A stretch of DNA of 64,000 bases from Ptychodera flava (GCF_041260155.1 NW_027248278.1:21256941-21320940); one strand, 5' to 3'. Counted from the first letter of the stretch, positions 1-16,094 are shown. Numbers and translations: made by a program. Notes: generated by a model not told the origin, from the sequence alone.

Positions 1-2967
<2,967 letters not shown>

Positions 2968-3259
2968 GATTTTACCAGATTCAATGCATATACTCCTTTT
3001 TGTCTAATTCACTGGCGATTACTTGTAGTTGTTCAAAAAGTACTCTTTGAAGGTCAAAAGCCAAATGAGAAATTACACGATAAAGATTATACAATTAAGA
3101 TTTTTTTATACGGACTCAGTAACGTAGGGGAGGGTCACTGTTTTGTGCATCAAAGTTAGGAGTGTCACTATTTATGGTGCAAACACTTTTTGAAGGGTCA
3201 ATATTTTTATGCATCATTTTGCAAAACATTGTCCAACCAACCCCCCTCCGCTGCAATTA

Positions 3260-4187
3260 ATGCCCAGTCCCTAGTATATGTACAGCATGAAGTCAGTACA
3301 TATTTTAGAGCATATTTATCGATACTAAGTGCCCTTTTGCATTTCTGCTCTCAGTTGACCGAGTTTTGAACTTCTCGCTCATGCAATGAAAAGATCGTCA
3401 CGAATTTCAATCGCCTGATTAATATGAAACCTAACCTTTGCTTGACCTTTTAACCCTACTGCTCTTTATGGTGTTCACCTTTGGCATCAATTCTGTACCA
3501 TCGGGACTGTAATGTTTAGTTTCTGGACTGGTATTCTAGTTTGTTCAACCTTTGTGTAACATCTGCCACACGAAATTTCTTCAGAAATCCAAGCCAACAA
3601 ACGATACTGTTGCTGAACTTATAGCTGCGTAAATGGACTTAACACTGACTCGAGAAACATCAAAAAGGAGAATTTTTCTGTGTTTTAAAGAACAACCAAC
3701 ATGATTTGTAAGGTTATTTACGATTGATTGATTGCTTACATACACCAAAACATTCATTTAATCTAGGTTTCATTGGACGAATATTTCTGTGTGTCTAGGT
3801 CTAAATTAGATTATGAACTGTAAAAAAAGGAAGTTTGAACTTCCAAATCGGACGTTAGAAATTCCCCCCCCCCCCCGAGGTAGCATCCGAGTTAAGTCTT
3901 GATTTACTGCCAGCCAGCTCCACCGCCCTACTGACCAGGGCCGTCACGAGTATAAAGGAAATAGCGATAGCTTTCACTTCTGGGTTGTTTATTATATATT
4001 ATGAAACATCTACGTCGTGATGGAACGATATCCAGAGAGTAATCTTACGTCATTGGATGGGTTCATGTATTGAACAGGTAAAATGTGAATGGTGACATTC
4101 GATTCATATGGAGTGAAAACATATTGATGCAAACGGCAAAAGAAGAAGACAAATAAAATATAAATTTCACAGAAACGGTTGAATTAT
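3260..4187 (+). repeat. dispersed repeat, copy 1 of a ~0.92 kb direct repeat
   Basis: About 928 bp closely matching 7787-8704 in the same orientation with small indels. The match starts at TGCCCAGTCC and ends at GGTTGAATTAT. Both copies contain AACCTAACCTTTGCTTGACC. No coding capacity is visible. The sharp right edge, where copy 2 breaks a subtilase exon relic, suggests a mobile or transduced unit. Strand is nominal. Confidence 0.85.
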
Positions 4188-5842
4188 GCAAAAATGGTAA
4201 AGACACACCAAACAAATAGAACAATTGGCCAGCGATATAACCCTAAAATGGATTATAATGTATGTCACAATAAACAGATAATATGCAAAATATTCAGTGT
4301 AAGCCCCAATTGCTGCGAATTTTATGCATTATTTTCATGATTTTATTTTCACACAAAAGTCGGTTCGTGAATATGTGCCAAATGAAGTGCATGTATAGAC
4401 TGAAGTATCACAGCTAGCTGATTTTGGACCATGCCTACACGTTTTAACTGGTTAAATAATAAAAGGGTGCCGCACTAATAAAATGGTGCCCTCGCGGAAA
4501 AGTTCAACAATGCAGCATTCCTGCACATACACATCGTGATCATAAAACCATGTACCATTTACTTGAATGCACAACACACGATGGCCGTTAATTTGTGTGT
4601 CTTAATACTTATTTTCTGTGTCACATGATTATTTTTTTTTAAATAGCAGGAAATCTAAAATAACGCAGTCGCTTCACAGAGCTGTTCGTCACGGATACGG
4701 ACACGGAACCGGCATATTGATACTTTGCGATTTATTCCCCATTTACGGATGTGCATTCAGAAAACTGAAAATATCACCATACTTTTGAATTTGGAAAATT
4801 TGAATTCCGGTACATTACTCAAAAATTCAAGAAATAAGATTGATATTCTACAAATCGGTTAAAGTCACGGTTTTTCACGAAAAATCACTGGATCGATAAC
4901 ACACGCCATTCATTTGAAGTCCATGCAGTGAATGAAATGTTCACAATGACATCGTACAAATTCGACAAATTAAAACTTTGAACAGGAAAGATTCTCAATT
5001 GAAAAGAACAAGTTAGTTCATTTTTAGCAAATTTGCCATTATTGCCACCATAAATTCCATAGATTTATGGTTTCATTTTATGAAATATCACAACCTTTTA
5101 GTATAATCAGTTTTATCAAACTAATATAAATTCTAGGTCGTGTCTTGAGCTTTTCAAAAGCATATGTTTGGGCTTAGTCACCGTGCTAAACTTTTCCGTA
5201 TGTGACAAAATATACCAGGAATTCACAAACAGCATAAGCTTACTCTGTAACAATCGTCGTTTTAGGCTCTTCAGCGGGTACCATTGACCCGCATTTGGAT
5301 TAAGTCAAGTCGGCTTCTATCTAAAAACATCACTAGTGCATTTTACAAAACTTAATGTAAAATATATTGAATCAATTTAACAGAGACCTTTATTGACTGA
5401 AATTTACAGTTCTGCCAACTGCAGATGACATCTTTACTGGTTTTCGTCCAAAACAAAATGCCAAATATCTTATTCTTGGATTCCTTGGTCCAATTGCACA
5501 AATGAACAGCATCTTCACGTTTCATCTTTTTATTTGGCGTGTAGATGCATGCTCAGCTGTAAATTGAATTTGTTCAAATGAAGTTATCATCTACCAGAAG
5601 AATGCTAATGAACAGCTTTCTCAATAACTGAGCTGGAAATTTACAAGTTGATAATGATTTGTACAGAAACACAACCAAAGACCTCCAAGCTAATCATAAG
5701 TTTTCTTAAATATTACTGCTTGATTAATTAAAAAGTATTGAATATACGCGCATCGAACGGTTGACATGTAATTGATGACATGCTTTACTGTCATTTCAGC
5801 TTTAACGTTAAGAGGTCTTTGGGCATATAAGACCACATATAC
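4188..5842. other. gene-free stretch
   Basis: No exon, RNA gene or clear repeat recognised. Confidence 0.5.
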
Positions 5843-6060
5843 GTGTACTCAAATCTTAAACCAGGTCAACAAGCATACTTCCTTTCAATTGATTTGGATA
5901 GTCGCGCCAGCGACAAACTGACTACACATGCCACGGTTCCATATACTATGCGAGTAACCAGAAGTGTACCCGACTAAATTCTTGGACGCCGCCATGTTTT
6001 TTTGAGTTCTTGTAAAGAAACAAAGCCGAAACATGCAAAGTTGTATTTTTCAACTCAAAA
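5843..6060 (+). repeat. dispersed repeat, copy 1 (second copy near 11.5 kb)
   Basis: About 215 bp matching 11455-11660 in direct orientation, sharing GTCAACAAGCATACT and GTAAAGAAACAAA. Non-coding and of unknown class; short open frames inside it are not genes. Confidence 0.7.
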
Positions 6061-6875
6061 TTAATAAAATATGTTCTTTCAATTAGCCAGTAAATATTAT
6101 TTGCCATACCGTTACCAACATGCTTTAAAAATAGGAAGAAACAGAAAACTGTCGTGCATAAACGAGGGCTTACGCAAAGCATGCTGGGATTTAATTCACA
6201 TTTGGAAAACCGCCCTCTGTGTCAATAACTAGATGCAAATTGTCAGTTTTTACAACACTGAACTTTCGGCAGTGCATTTGCTACGGCTACGATAATGACG
6301 GCATAATACGCCCCTTATAGAACACAGTAGGTTGTTCGTTAATATGGTAAATGCAAAATGTCATGGACAAAAAGTGTCATTTGTGTTCAACATTTTGACA
6401 AATGAAACAGGAAATCTATAAATATTTAGTCGGGTCAATCGTACAAGTATGTGAACTGTGGGCATCAGTGAGTGACCAAGTGCACTCGGTTTTCGTATTG
6501 TTTACGCAATGTGTAGTGGTACCACAACTGTATATAGCAAGTAAAAATTATTTCTATTTTATTCTTTCATATCATGGATCACTACTGTTATTGACCATGT
6601 AAGCGTCGGCTGTGTATCTTCAGACAGAAATAACATTTTTTAATTATAACCTATGGCGGTACACCAAGGGCCAAGCCAATATGATAATATGGAAATGATG
6701 ATTATCGCCTGTTTAACGTTGGCAACATATTGATAGGCATGGTAGCTATGGCAGCAAATTTTCTGTAATGATTGAAGTCAAGATCGTCGAGATTTTGAGT
6801 AATGCAATATGCGTAAACTTAGAAGATTGTCGTACAACACCAAATTTAAAGCTACACGGAAAAGATCATACTTAC
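6061..6875. other. gene-free stretch
   Basis: Nothing recognisable before the exon 4 relic that begins at 6876. Confidence 0.5.
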
Positions 6876-6984
6876 ATCACCTCCACTGCTGATATCCCAG
6901 ACGAATTGAGTGCGGCCACCGAATACCTCGTTGCTGCAGCGGATACCAGTGTAAGGAATGCACAGATAAAACCCGCACCAGTGG
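6876..6984 (-). pseudogene. subtilase exon 4 relic (catalytic-Asp exon)
   Basis: On the minus strand this aligns with exon 4 of copies B and C. The downstream part still reads TGIRCSNEVFGGRTQFVWD and ends at a good donor, GAT|GTAAGT. The upstream part has a 1-nt deletion. The catalytic Asp codon (GAC in B) is TAC, so it would encode Tyr. No AG acceptor remains at the expected place. No other exon of this copy lies in order around it. It is a decayed single-exon fragment. Confidence 0.75.
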
Positions 6985-7675
6985 GTGAGTATTTAAAAGG
7001 CAAAATCATTATAAGCATTAAATTTTGAGGAGGCATTGACAATGTTATTAAGGTTGCCTCCATTTTTTGGTTGTTTTTTCATTAAATTTGAATTTTTCTT
7101 GTTCATTTGGTTATGTGTGAAAGCAAAAATAATGCTAATTATGGCTGACAAGATAAAAAGGTGAACGTCAACATCAGATTCTCATTAAGCTCAGAGTGCA
7201 TGATTTACAAAGAAAAGCTTATCTTCGGTTTCCGTTTATATTAGCACTTTCCGACCTTTGACTAAACACAGTCAGTAAAACCACTTCCATTCTATCAAAC
7301 ATCTCTCTCTGTATCACTTTAAATGCAAAAGAGTTATCTCGAGGTGTCTTGGAATAATATTTGACACAACTTTAATGTCTATGTCTGTGTTTTTGTATAA
7401 GAACATACTGGAGAAAGCTGTCGGAAGATTGACGGCTAAACTAGAAATGCTAGTCATTTTTCTGTTTCCGACGCTGAGACAATTACACTTAGTGAAAGCA
7501 TAAGAAAGTACTCGTGGGAATTCTAATGCGCAAATGAAGACATTTAAATGTATGTCTTAAAAGACAATATATCATGTAGCACATTTCAAGACCAAAGCAC
7601 ATAACAATATCGCACTCAATATCGCACTCCTTATGCGAATGCTAGGCGTCAACTGGGATAAGAGTTGGCCTTAAA

Positions 7676-7678
<3 letters not shown>
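6985..7678. other. gene-free stretch
   Basis: No exon or clear repeat recognised between the exon 4 relic and the CT run. Confidence 0.5.

Positions 7679-7741
<63 letters not shown>
7679..7741. repeat. (TC)n microsatellite
   Basis: TC run of about 62 bp. The sequence after it (CAATTTTGATAGCC, then TTGTCAATATT) reappears in a diverged form near 28150, again next to a short CT tract. Confidence 0.95.
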
Positions 7742-7742
<1 letters not shown>

Positions 7743-7786
7743 AGATAGTTCATGTACAAACAATTTTGATAGCCTTGTCAATATTG

Positions 7787-8704
7787 ATGCCCAGTCCATA
7801 GTATATGTACAGCATGAAATCAGTACATATTTTATTACATGTTTATCGATACTAAGTGCCCTTTTGAACGTCCGCTCTCTGTTGACTGAGTTTCAACTTC
7901 TCGCTCATACAAACAAAATATTATCATGAATTTCAATCGCTTGATTAATATGAAACCTAACCTTTGCTTGACCTTTTGACCCTACTGCTCTTTATGGTGT
8001 TCACCTTTGGCATCAATTCCGTACCATCGGGACTGTAATGTTTAGTTTCTGGACTGGTATTCTAGTTTGTTCAACCTTTGTGTAACATCTGCCACGCGAA
8101 ATTTCTTCAGAAATCCAGGACAACAAACGATACTGTTGCTGAACTTATAGCTGCGTAAATTGACTTAACACTGACTCGAGAAACATCAAAAAGGAGAATT
8201 TTTCTGTGTTTTAAAGAACAACCAACATTATTTGTAAGGTATCTCACGATTGATTGATTGATTACATACATCAAAACATTCATTAAATCTCGGCTTCAAT
8301 GGACGAATATTTCTGTGTTTTAGACCTAAATTAGATTATGAACTGTAGAGAAGGGAATTGGGACTTTCAAATCCGACATTAGAAATTACCCCTAAGGTCG
8401 CACCCGAGTTCAGTCTTGATTTACAGCCAGCTCCACCGCCGTACTGACCAGGGCCGTCACGAGTATAAAGGAAATAGAGTTATCTTTCACATCTGGGTTA
8501 TTTATAATATATTATGAAACATCTACGTCGTGATGGAACTATATCCTGAGAGTAATCTTACGTCATTGGATCGTTTCATGTGTTAAACAGGTAGTATGTG
8601 AATGGTGACATTCGACTCACATCGAGTAAAAAACATATTTATGCAAACGGCAAAAGGAGAAGACAAACAAAATGATATAAATTCCACAGAAATGGTTGAA
8701 TTAT
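7787..8704 (+). repeat. dispersed repeat, copy 2
   Basis: About 918 bp matching 3260-4187 in direct orientation. Its right edge (GGTTGAATTAT) abuts the truncated exon 7 relic. In copy 1 the sequence beyond this edge is unrelated, so the repeat boundary is also the break in the exon. Confidence 0.85.
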
Positions 8705-8847
8705 ACTAGCACCACTCATGGTCGAGTACTCGGTATCACCGATGTAACTGGTTACTACAGAACCGGTGCGAAGAGACCGATGCATGAACCATAATTGGAG
8801 AAACGTGATCTGCCGTCTGTGCTTGTAGTTGAGCGAACAGTTTCGGC
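8705..8847 (-). pseudogene. subtilase exon 7 relic (catalytic-Ser exon), truncated
   Basis: The minus strand begins at an intact acceptor (TAG|GCCGAAACTG) and reads on as an exon 7 with GRSRFSNYGSCIGLFAP. A net 7-nt deletion relative to copy B shifts the frame; the shifted-in frame later reads GDTEYSTMSGAS. The expected end, CPHVAG plus donor, is missing because the dispersed repeat at 7787-8704 starts there. It probably belongs with the exon 6 relic at 10330-10514, the preceding exon in transcription order. Confidence 0.8.
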
Positions 8848-10329
8848 CTAAATGCATCACATTGTATAAGAGTTCATATTTGTGAACGAGTAGCATTTCC
8901 TGTATTGGCAATTTGGCAATAGTTAAGAATTCAAAGCTCTTCTTAGAATTTGGAATGTTATCGATACTCATTATAATTTATAATTTGCAATCACAAATAA
9001 GCTTTAGCGATCAGTTGATCTACTCATTCTGTCACTGTTTAAGTGACGCTATAATGCAAAGAGCGATTTGAGCCACTTTGATCGGATAAGGAGACCTTTG
9101 ACGTAAACGTTCGGAAGAGCCCACTTTTTTGCTCTGAAACGTTATCATGTAAACACGCTGTTATCGACAGTTCCGTTTGGTAGCCACTGCCATCGAGAAA
9201 ACTGGGTCTAGAGATGGAATTTTAGCATTGTCAAATCACTTTAACGAAGAAGAGGAGGGACATGGGTAACAGGAGAGATATTATTTAATTGGCTTCCGGG
9301 GTTAAAGTCTCACTTCTTTTATGTATGGCTACACCTAAAATTCTTGATCTTTTCAATCTGTTGGATTTTCCTGTCTAAATTAAACACGGAGACACCGTTC
9401 GGAAAATTTGCCGGCAGGGTTTGACTAAAACATCTTAGGAATACCGGTCTGGACGTAATTGATATTTTTGGATGTTTGTGAGTATGTTTGTATCCGGTTT
9501 GATCTAACTCAAAGAAGGTTGCTAATTACTCAATGGCGGGATGCGATATAGCGAAAAGCTCTGTAGTTTTAAAACGCTGAAGGTGTCGTCAACAAGCAGT
9601 CTTTTATTTCACAAAATAATTTACAGTTACAGCCTCCGCTTATTTGAAGCCGAGTGAAGCTTCTGTTGATATGATTGGCATATATATGCATGTGAAATGA
9701 GTTCTCATTCCGTCGTTTTCATGGGTTGAAACAGATTTCGGTTGGACAGTTCTCCATATGGTCACTTGGCATGAAAATCGCTGCACGGTCCCTTGTCGAG
9801 GTTGATCAATTTGCAAAAGGTCTCTCCCTCAGGAGTAATATATAATATTATACTTAGGCCGAACACAAAAATTGTGCTGTTCCAGTAACCCGATATAACC
9901 ATTTTTTATCTGCCGACCCTAAACTTTTTAGAGCTACGTAAACACAGAAGTAAAAAAAGGAAAGAAAAAACCGTAAAATCACGTGTTCGTTACTTGGTAT
10001 TTGATTTTTCCTTGAACCAGGATGTCTTTTGTGGTTTTATTTCGTTGTATATGTTTGATACATTTTTCTGGAAATGTTGTGGCCAGTGTTTGACCGCCCT
10101 GAACCCCTGGAAATGCATATTTTAAAAATAAATATATTTTGGAGAAAAAAAATTCCGGCCGACCTATCCTATTTTTGAAAACCATGTTATCGGAACAGCA
10201 CTATCAGTAAAAAACACACTTCATGTACATGATAGTTTGGTAATCATGGCGTGGAATATGGAATTTCTACAATTGGATGATGAAGGAAACTGCTCTTTCA
10301 TTCATAGTCTGAATGATTTTTCCACTTGC
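8848..10329. other. inter-exon remnant, no gene seen
   Basis: Presumably the former intron 6 of the left relic copy. No exon or element recognised. Confidence 0.5.
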
Positions 10330-10514
10330 CCCAGTAACTCTTGCCGGGGAGACCGTACAGGCATGGGAGTTAGAGTTACCAGCAGATGAAACGATGGGAA
10401 AACCAGCAACGATAACGTCACGAACTGCATTGTCCAATACAGTACTGGCACCAGCGCCAAAACATGCAGCACAAACGCCTAGTCTGGATCCATAGGCAGC
10501 AACTGCATTAAACC
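10330..10514 (-). pseudogene. subtilase exon 6 of the left relic copy (oxyanion-hole exon)
   Basis: An open 185-nt exon on the minus strand, the same length as exon 6 in A and B. It starts after CTAG with phase 1 and reads from NAVAAYGSRLGVCAACFG through SAGNSNSHAC to SPARVTG. The oxyanion-hole Asn in AGN is kept. The canonical donor position carries GC, not GT (GGG|GCAAGT), as in copies B and C. The exon is intact, but its neighbours are decayed (exon 7 at 8705) or absent (exons 1-5), so this is almost certainly a fragment of a dead copy. Confidence 0.8.
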
Positions 10515-11454
10515 CTAGAAATTTGAATCGACTCAGATATAGAAGTATGGAATATGTGATGCAATATAGGATTAATTTCTATACTTTATCTTAAATCTGG
10601 ACTCTTCTTGCAAAATATAAACAAGTAAAATTAGATCATCATAGGGTAATTTTTAATTTTGACAGTGTTTACTCATTGAAGTCTAAATAATCGCATTGTA
10701 CTTGTGAGGATTGGCATGAAAATTACGTCAGTCTGTTTTATACTTTTTATTTCGGTCACTGTTGTATTTTGTCGCACGGTCTGACAGAAAATACGATAAA
10801 GGTTGCCGTCTACGTGTCTTTCATAACATAAAGAACAACTTAGAAGCTAAGTGAAAATAAATATGTTATAAGTTGTCGATGAAGAAACACGCATTTCAAA
10901 ACATGTAATCTAACTTATGTAAACGTTTCTTTTGGAAGATTTTATGAGAATGGAGTCTTCGGGAGATCAATTTCGGTATAAAAACTTAATTTATGACTTG
11001 GCTGGCAAACGACAGATGTGTAGCAGTCGATATATATATAGCACATAAATTGAATGAACTTTTAAATAATGAAATCGGTTCGCGCATTAATGTTTCATGC
11101 TACATTGAATACTTTTAGATTGCGTGTTAGCCGTTTGTTTTGTGACAGGACAGTCAGGATTCTGTAGAACATACAACAAAAACGCAGGGGAAAAGGAAAT
11201 GATGATGCGGGCGATGATGAAATATATATAATCTTTTAACTTGTAAAGCTATTATAGAACAAAGGTTGGCATGGTAATGTATTTTTGGTTTCATATTTCC
11301 ATTTTGTAGCCTTGTGTATCGAGGTGTCTTACTTCTCCGCATTTGTCAATATGCAACTTTAATAACTTTGTTGGGAATATCTAGCAACAAATCGATGCAA
11401 TCACGACTTGAAAGTCGTCATACCTGCAATTAAGTTTGAGGCTAAACCTGAACC
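10515..11454. other. gene-free stretch
   Basis: Exon 5 of the left copy would be expected to the right of exon 6, but no GHGTH-encoding sequence is seen here or up to 12.4 kb. Confidence 0.5.
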
Positions 11455-11660
11455 CAGGATATCAAACCAAGTCAACAAGCATACTGCCCTTAAATTGTTT
11501 GTGATAGTCGCGAAGCCGCTGACTACGCATGCGCCGGTTCAATATACTTCTCGGAATTTTACCCCACTAAGTCCTTGGTCGCAGCCATATTGTTTGAGTG
11601 ATTGTAAAGAAACAAATACGAAACGTGCAAAGTTTTGTTTCTTAACGCCTCATTAATAAA
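11455..11660 (+). repeat. dispersed repeat, copy 2 (see 5843)
   Basis: Direct-orientation match to 5843-6060. From about 11.8 kb onward the sequence becomes a diverged duplicate of 28.6-29.8 kb, the region around exon 8 of copy C. Confidence 0.7.
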
Positions 11661-12328
11661 AAAAATTGCATTCACTAGAATTAATTTGAAAAGGTCGAAA
11701 TTGGATACAAGGGAGGATTGTCTTCATTGAATGTATATGTGTTCTGTGAGGAGAGTGAAAGCTATGCACGTGAATCATATACATATGCAATTGATATGAC
11801 TTTAATAAAAATACAGCATTTGTAGACCATCCCTCCGCTGACCTCGAGAAGGATGACGATTTGCAATATTTCATTGAAGTAACAAAGCAATTGCATGCGT
11901 AGTTGTTTTCAAAAAGCCTTTTTGTACGACGTATGAAAGTGGAAATCTTCAGTCAACTTCGGCACCGTAGATTTTTATCCCATTTGTTGGCATCCTTTAG
12001 CAATAACTACTGTTTGATCAGAGAATCAACACAGTTTTGCAACCAGCTAACCTTGTTTGAACTATCCCCACTTTCACGGCTACTCTACCCCACTAACCGT
12101 GCAACTTTGAAGTATCACAACTGTTCATATTATCGAATTATTAGCCATCTTATGTAACCTGCCCTTATATCTTTGATCTTTCTGGTAATGAACTTTGAGA
12201 GAAAATAAAGGAAACTATGGGTTATCAAAGTTATTCACGCTGTTAAAAATATGGAGCTTTTAGGCTAAAATTTAAGCATATAAGGTCCGACATAGTGAAT
12301 CTAAAATTCAAGTAATTCACTTGTTATG

Positions 12329-12334
12329 TTTATT
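12329..12334 (-). terminator. candidate polyadenylation signal AATAAA
   Basis: AATAAA on the minus strand about 130 nt after the stop codon of the orphan exon 8. It would serve as the poly(A) signal if that exon is used as a terminal exon. Confidence 0.4.
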
Positions 12335-12462
12335 GTTTAAACAGGAAGTCATTAATTCAATGATACTAAAATGTGCAAGAAAAAATAAGTAAACTTGAAC
12401 GATTACGATTGCCACTTTCGCAAGATCGTTGTCGGTGAATGCAGAATGAGAACACACTGTTA

Positions 12463-12608
12463 TTATCCAGGAGGGCAGTAGAGGAGATTGTTGGCAGATC
12501 CAGATCCTGGGTTGCTGACTGCTCCTTTTGTTGACTCAGCTGCAAGTAATGTCTTACAATTAGCTCCAGTGCTGCATCGACCAGAAGCGACGTGGAGTGT
12601 CATGCAAC
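12463..12608 (-). CDS. orphan but intact subtilase terminal exon 8
   Basis: On the minus strand an acceptor (TAAG|GT) is followed by 49 phase-1 codons ending in TAA, with no interruption. Motifs are MTLHVASGRCSTGANC and SNPGSGSANNLLYCPPG. It is the C-terminal exon of the proteinase K-like family and is closest to exon 8 of copy C (29380-29528), including flanking sequence. The donor that follows the stop in A and D is absent here. The next exon upstream in transcription order is exon 8 of copy B at 16.4 kb, so it is either a duplicated leftover or an alternative last exon reached from B exon 7. No transcript evidence is available. Confidence 0.7.
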
Positions 12609-12812
12609 CTTATAATGAAAATTAGAGAAGGGTGGCATGAAGATATACGCAAGGTGTCAAATAAATCATTAATTGCATGGTTCTACCTAGAAACATCGCT
12701 CAAGTATTTTCGATTCCGTTAGTTTGATCGTTTGGCTAACATTCAAACTGACATTTCGAATTAAGATACCATTTGATTTTAAAGATAACCTTTCGTAGAT
12801 GTATTCATTTAT

Positions 12813-13814
12813 AAAGGGACAAAGTCGCTCAATTTTTACCTTTTTTCGATATCAAGAAGACATGATCCTGAATCAATAAAGTCTGTCAGTGTACTAAATT
12901 ATGACGGTACATAACAGCAAAAGTGTCAAAATTACACCTTTGCTGAATGCAAACGGATGATTTCATGTCTGACCTTAAAGGGCCATTATTTGTAATTTTG
13001 ACCATTTTTTACCCCGGAAAATTCCATGTTGGAGGCTCATTTTGTTACAAACTGTTGTTTTACGAAGAAACAAACATGATTAGTGATGTTATAGCCACAT
13101 AAAACTGCTAATTTTTGTCCAAACGTGTTGCCCTTCTGAGCTCGTATGTTGACGTCTGACATGCTCAGCGTGATGGGGAGAACGCAGATATGGTGACGCC
13201 GCGATCACGCGAGAAGTACAAGTTCACCTTTATTGCGTGATCAAAAACAACATTGAGTCGTGAATTGCCAGACATCTGGCTACGCAACGTGTTCGGACAA
13301 TAGATTACGACGTAAGTACCGGGCATAAGTATTGAATATTTATTTTTAAATTGCTGTAAATTGCTCGCGCAGGTGCAGAAGAATGTTGGAATTCGCGTGT
13401 CAACAGAGTTGTATTTCTGTCCGGACAAAAATTGAAATTTTCGCTGTAAAATCACATGTTATTTAGTTGTCGGGCACGTAATGTTTCCGAATAATATGCG
13501 ATTCTCTGTTATTTGACAGACTCTTCAACATGAGCCAGTGATCATTTCAATCAAAACTAACGGAAAAATCGCCAGTAGATACAGCTAATGGAACCTTAAA
13601 TGTGACAAAATTACAAAATGAAAATCCCTTATTCTACCAGTAACAAATAGACATTGCCACAAAGTAAGGGAAGGCTGCCATCCTATCTATATGTGAAAGG
13701 CACTTCCGCATAAGATTTTATTACAAAAGCTTGCGTAAGGTTCAAACGTCATGTAACAGTATGTGATCAAACAAAGTTCATGTACAAACTACTAATCAGC
13801 GACTTTGTCCCTTT
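12813..13814. mobile_element. 1.0 kb non-autonomous DNA transposon with 17-bp TIRs
   Basis: Starts with AAAGGGACAAAGTCGCT and ends with its reverse complement, AGCGACTTTGTCCCTTT. A shorter relative with the same ends lies at 29732-30261, and a single end occurs near 27604. The interior shows no transposase. Target-site duplication is unclear. Confidence 0.65.
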
Positions 13815-15849
13815 CGAGAGGCCTGAAGTTGTAAAACGACAAACGGCAATCTTGCTTTTTTCAAACGATTTTCTAAAAATCCCACCTTGTCAAAATAGCT
13901 TAGGTTCAGTGTACAAAACGTTCACAAATGAAGGTGATTTTCCGTGTGTTTTTAATTCTCTCAAGTCAGTACTGATGGTATGAAATCAACAACATGTGTT
14001 TTGTACATGACTTGTTAATTTATTGTCCCGGCAATTATATACAGGCTTTTACATCAGCTTTTACCAGCAGAGTGGCAATAGCAGATTCTTAGCAAGCTGT
14101 GGATAAAGTTAGGTTCAAGGTATAAGACATGGCTCAGTCTATCCCTTACACGTTGAAACCTATATATATATAAACACAAAACGTATGCTACTTGACACAA
14201 CTTGAGTGATTTTTACTCAGTAGTGTATCTATACCAAAATAAGATCTAATTCTGTAAATGCATGCTGTACACCATATTTTTCAAGTTTCAGTTGTAACAG
14301 CTGTCTACTAAAAATTCGGAAGTACTTATTTATGAGATTGAAGTTCAAATATCAACGTCTTTCTAATAAAAATTTCGGAAGTGCTTATTTATTGGATATG
14401 GCTCATCCAGTACCCTATACATAGGCCAACATCGCACATAATAGTATTAGTTGACTCAAATTATTTAAACTCCATAATGGACGCTAAAATATATATTGTT
14501 TAGGTTTCAATATAAACAGTCACATGGTAAATACCTGAGAAGCAATAAGCTGTGTGATGCAGCTAACAAATTAATGGACATGGTACACTGACAAGTTGCA
14601 TTAACAATACGGGGTATTACAATTGGTATAGGAAATAGACCAAGAAACTCTAGCTGGTTGATTTATGGAACACAAAAACTTAAAGACTTCAAAAATTAGA
14701 GTTACGTACAGTAAGCTTTTACACAAATAAAAAATAATAAAATATCAAAATATCAAAATTCTTCAAGCAATGGCAGGTGTCATCATCGTTTCATCATCTT
14801 TAAGGGTATTATTACAATTTTGAGTGGGTAGGGTGACCTTTTATTGTGACAGAGGCGCAAGAAGAATATGCCGGCCAAAGCCCCGGCTATAATAACTGTA
14901 CGTTCCCTTGGGGCAATCAGACCAAGGCGAATCTTGCATAGATGCGGTTGCACATTCCGCTGCAGATGTGATTACATTAGGTTCGTATGTCAACAAAGCT
15001 TGAATTCCTGTCCGGACAAGAATTCATTCTGCATTCGTTTTATTATAAATCGTATTTGATTGTGAGGCGGGCTTGGTATACACACTGTGCGTTCCATTTA
15101 TCATATAGGCCTACTTTTGTAAAGTGAAAACTCCATATCTGGAAAAGATATGAAAAATTTGAAATTTGCAGTTATGGAGCTTTAAACAAGTTCGTAGCAT
15201 TATAACAGGGGAAATTATTGCACCGTCATGATCTTATTTGGAAGCCATGCCAGTACATATTAATTCACCATTGATTTACAGTGTGTGTCGCAGAACATAC
15301 CATTCCTCCCTACTGAACCAAGCATCTAGAAATCCCAGGTAAACCAATAAATGAAAATTTCGCCAACAGAGTAGTGTTGCTTCCCGTTCTACCGTGTTTG
15401 CCTACAAATATTTGCAACTTAGCAAACTAGTAGATACATTCACTCACATTAGGAGTGCGTCCCAAGACCGGCACTGTCTGTGAAACTCTCGGAATCCTGT
15501 ATGGCATGTTTGTAATTTGCAGCGTCTGCAGGGAGAATGCTGTGGTGCTGTACAAGCTGCGCATTGTATCTCTTTGTACTAAAAGCGCCCTTAACATTCT
15601 GTATAGAGAAAAAGCCCCTAAACATTCTGTATAGAACTCGATCAGGAATGATGCACGAACGTGAATCAACTTGTACCTTTAAAGCCTCATACGTCAATAC
15701 TGAATAAAGGATAATAATAATTCATTCAAAAGTCATAATTTCTGATGTTCTTGAGATTTTCCCAAAATAAACGTTGCCGCAAAGCTCGCAAATATTTGCA
15801 GAACTTGGCAGCGTTTGTAAATCAATGAAACATAAACAACGATTTTAGT
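13815..15849. other. gene-free stretch
   Basis: No exon recognised. A segment around 14.9-15.05 kb shares a weak CTGTCCGGACAA-containing similarity with 13.37-13.43 kb inside the neighbouring element. Confidence 0.5.
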
Positions 15850-15987
15850 TTTCTGACGTGTTTATTTAGTCACGATTGTATATAACCAACACAAAATGTC
15901 TCGATTTTAGTCACGCGCAATCCTGATAATTGTGTCTTATGATTCTGGTCAGCAAGTTGATATTACTTCCAACGAATACAATGGCAT
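15850..15987 (-). other. copy B putative last exon (exon 9)
   Basis: A good acceptor (TTTCATTTTACAG) ends at 15988 on the minus strand. AATAAA occurs at 15861-15866. If joined to the GTAAGT donor after exon 8 of B, the frame continues about 25 codons to TGA at 15911-15913. In copy A the equivalent exon is entirely untranslated. Inferred from splice consensus only. Confidence 0.4.
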
Positions 15988-16091
15988 CTGTAAAATGAAA
16001 TAACACAAAAATATGTAACACACAGCATGCATTATTCAATTATGAAATTTATTGAATATATATATCAACATGTGACATACTTGACTGGATA

Positions 16092-16094
16092 CAT

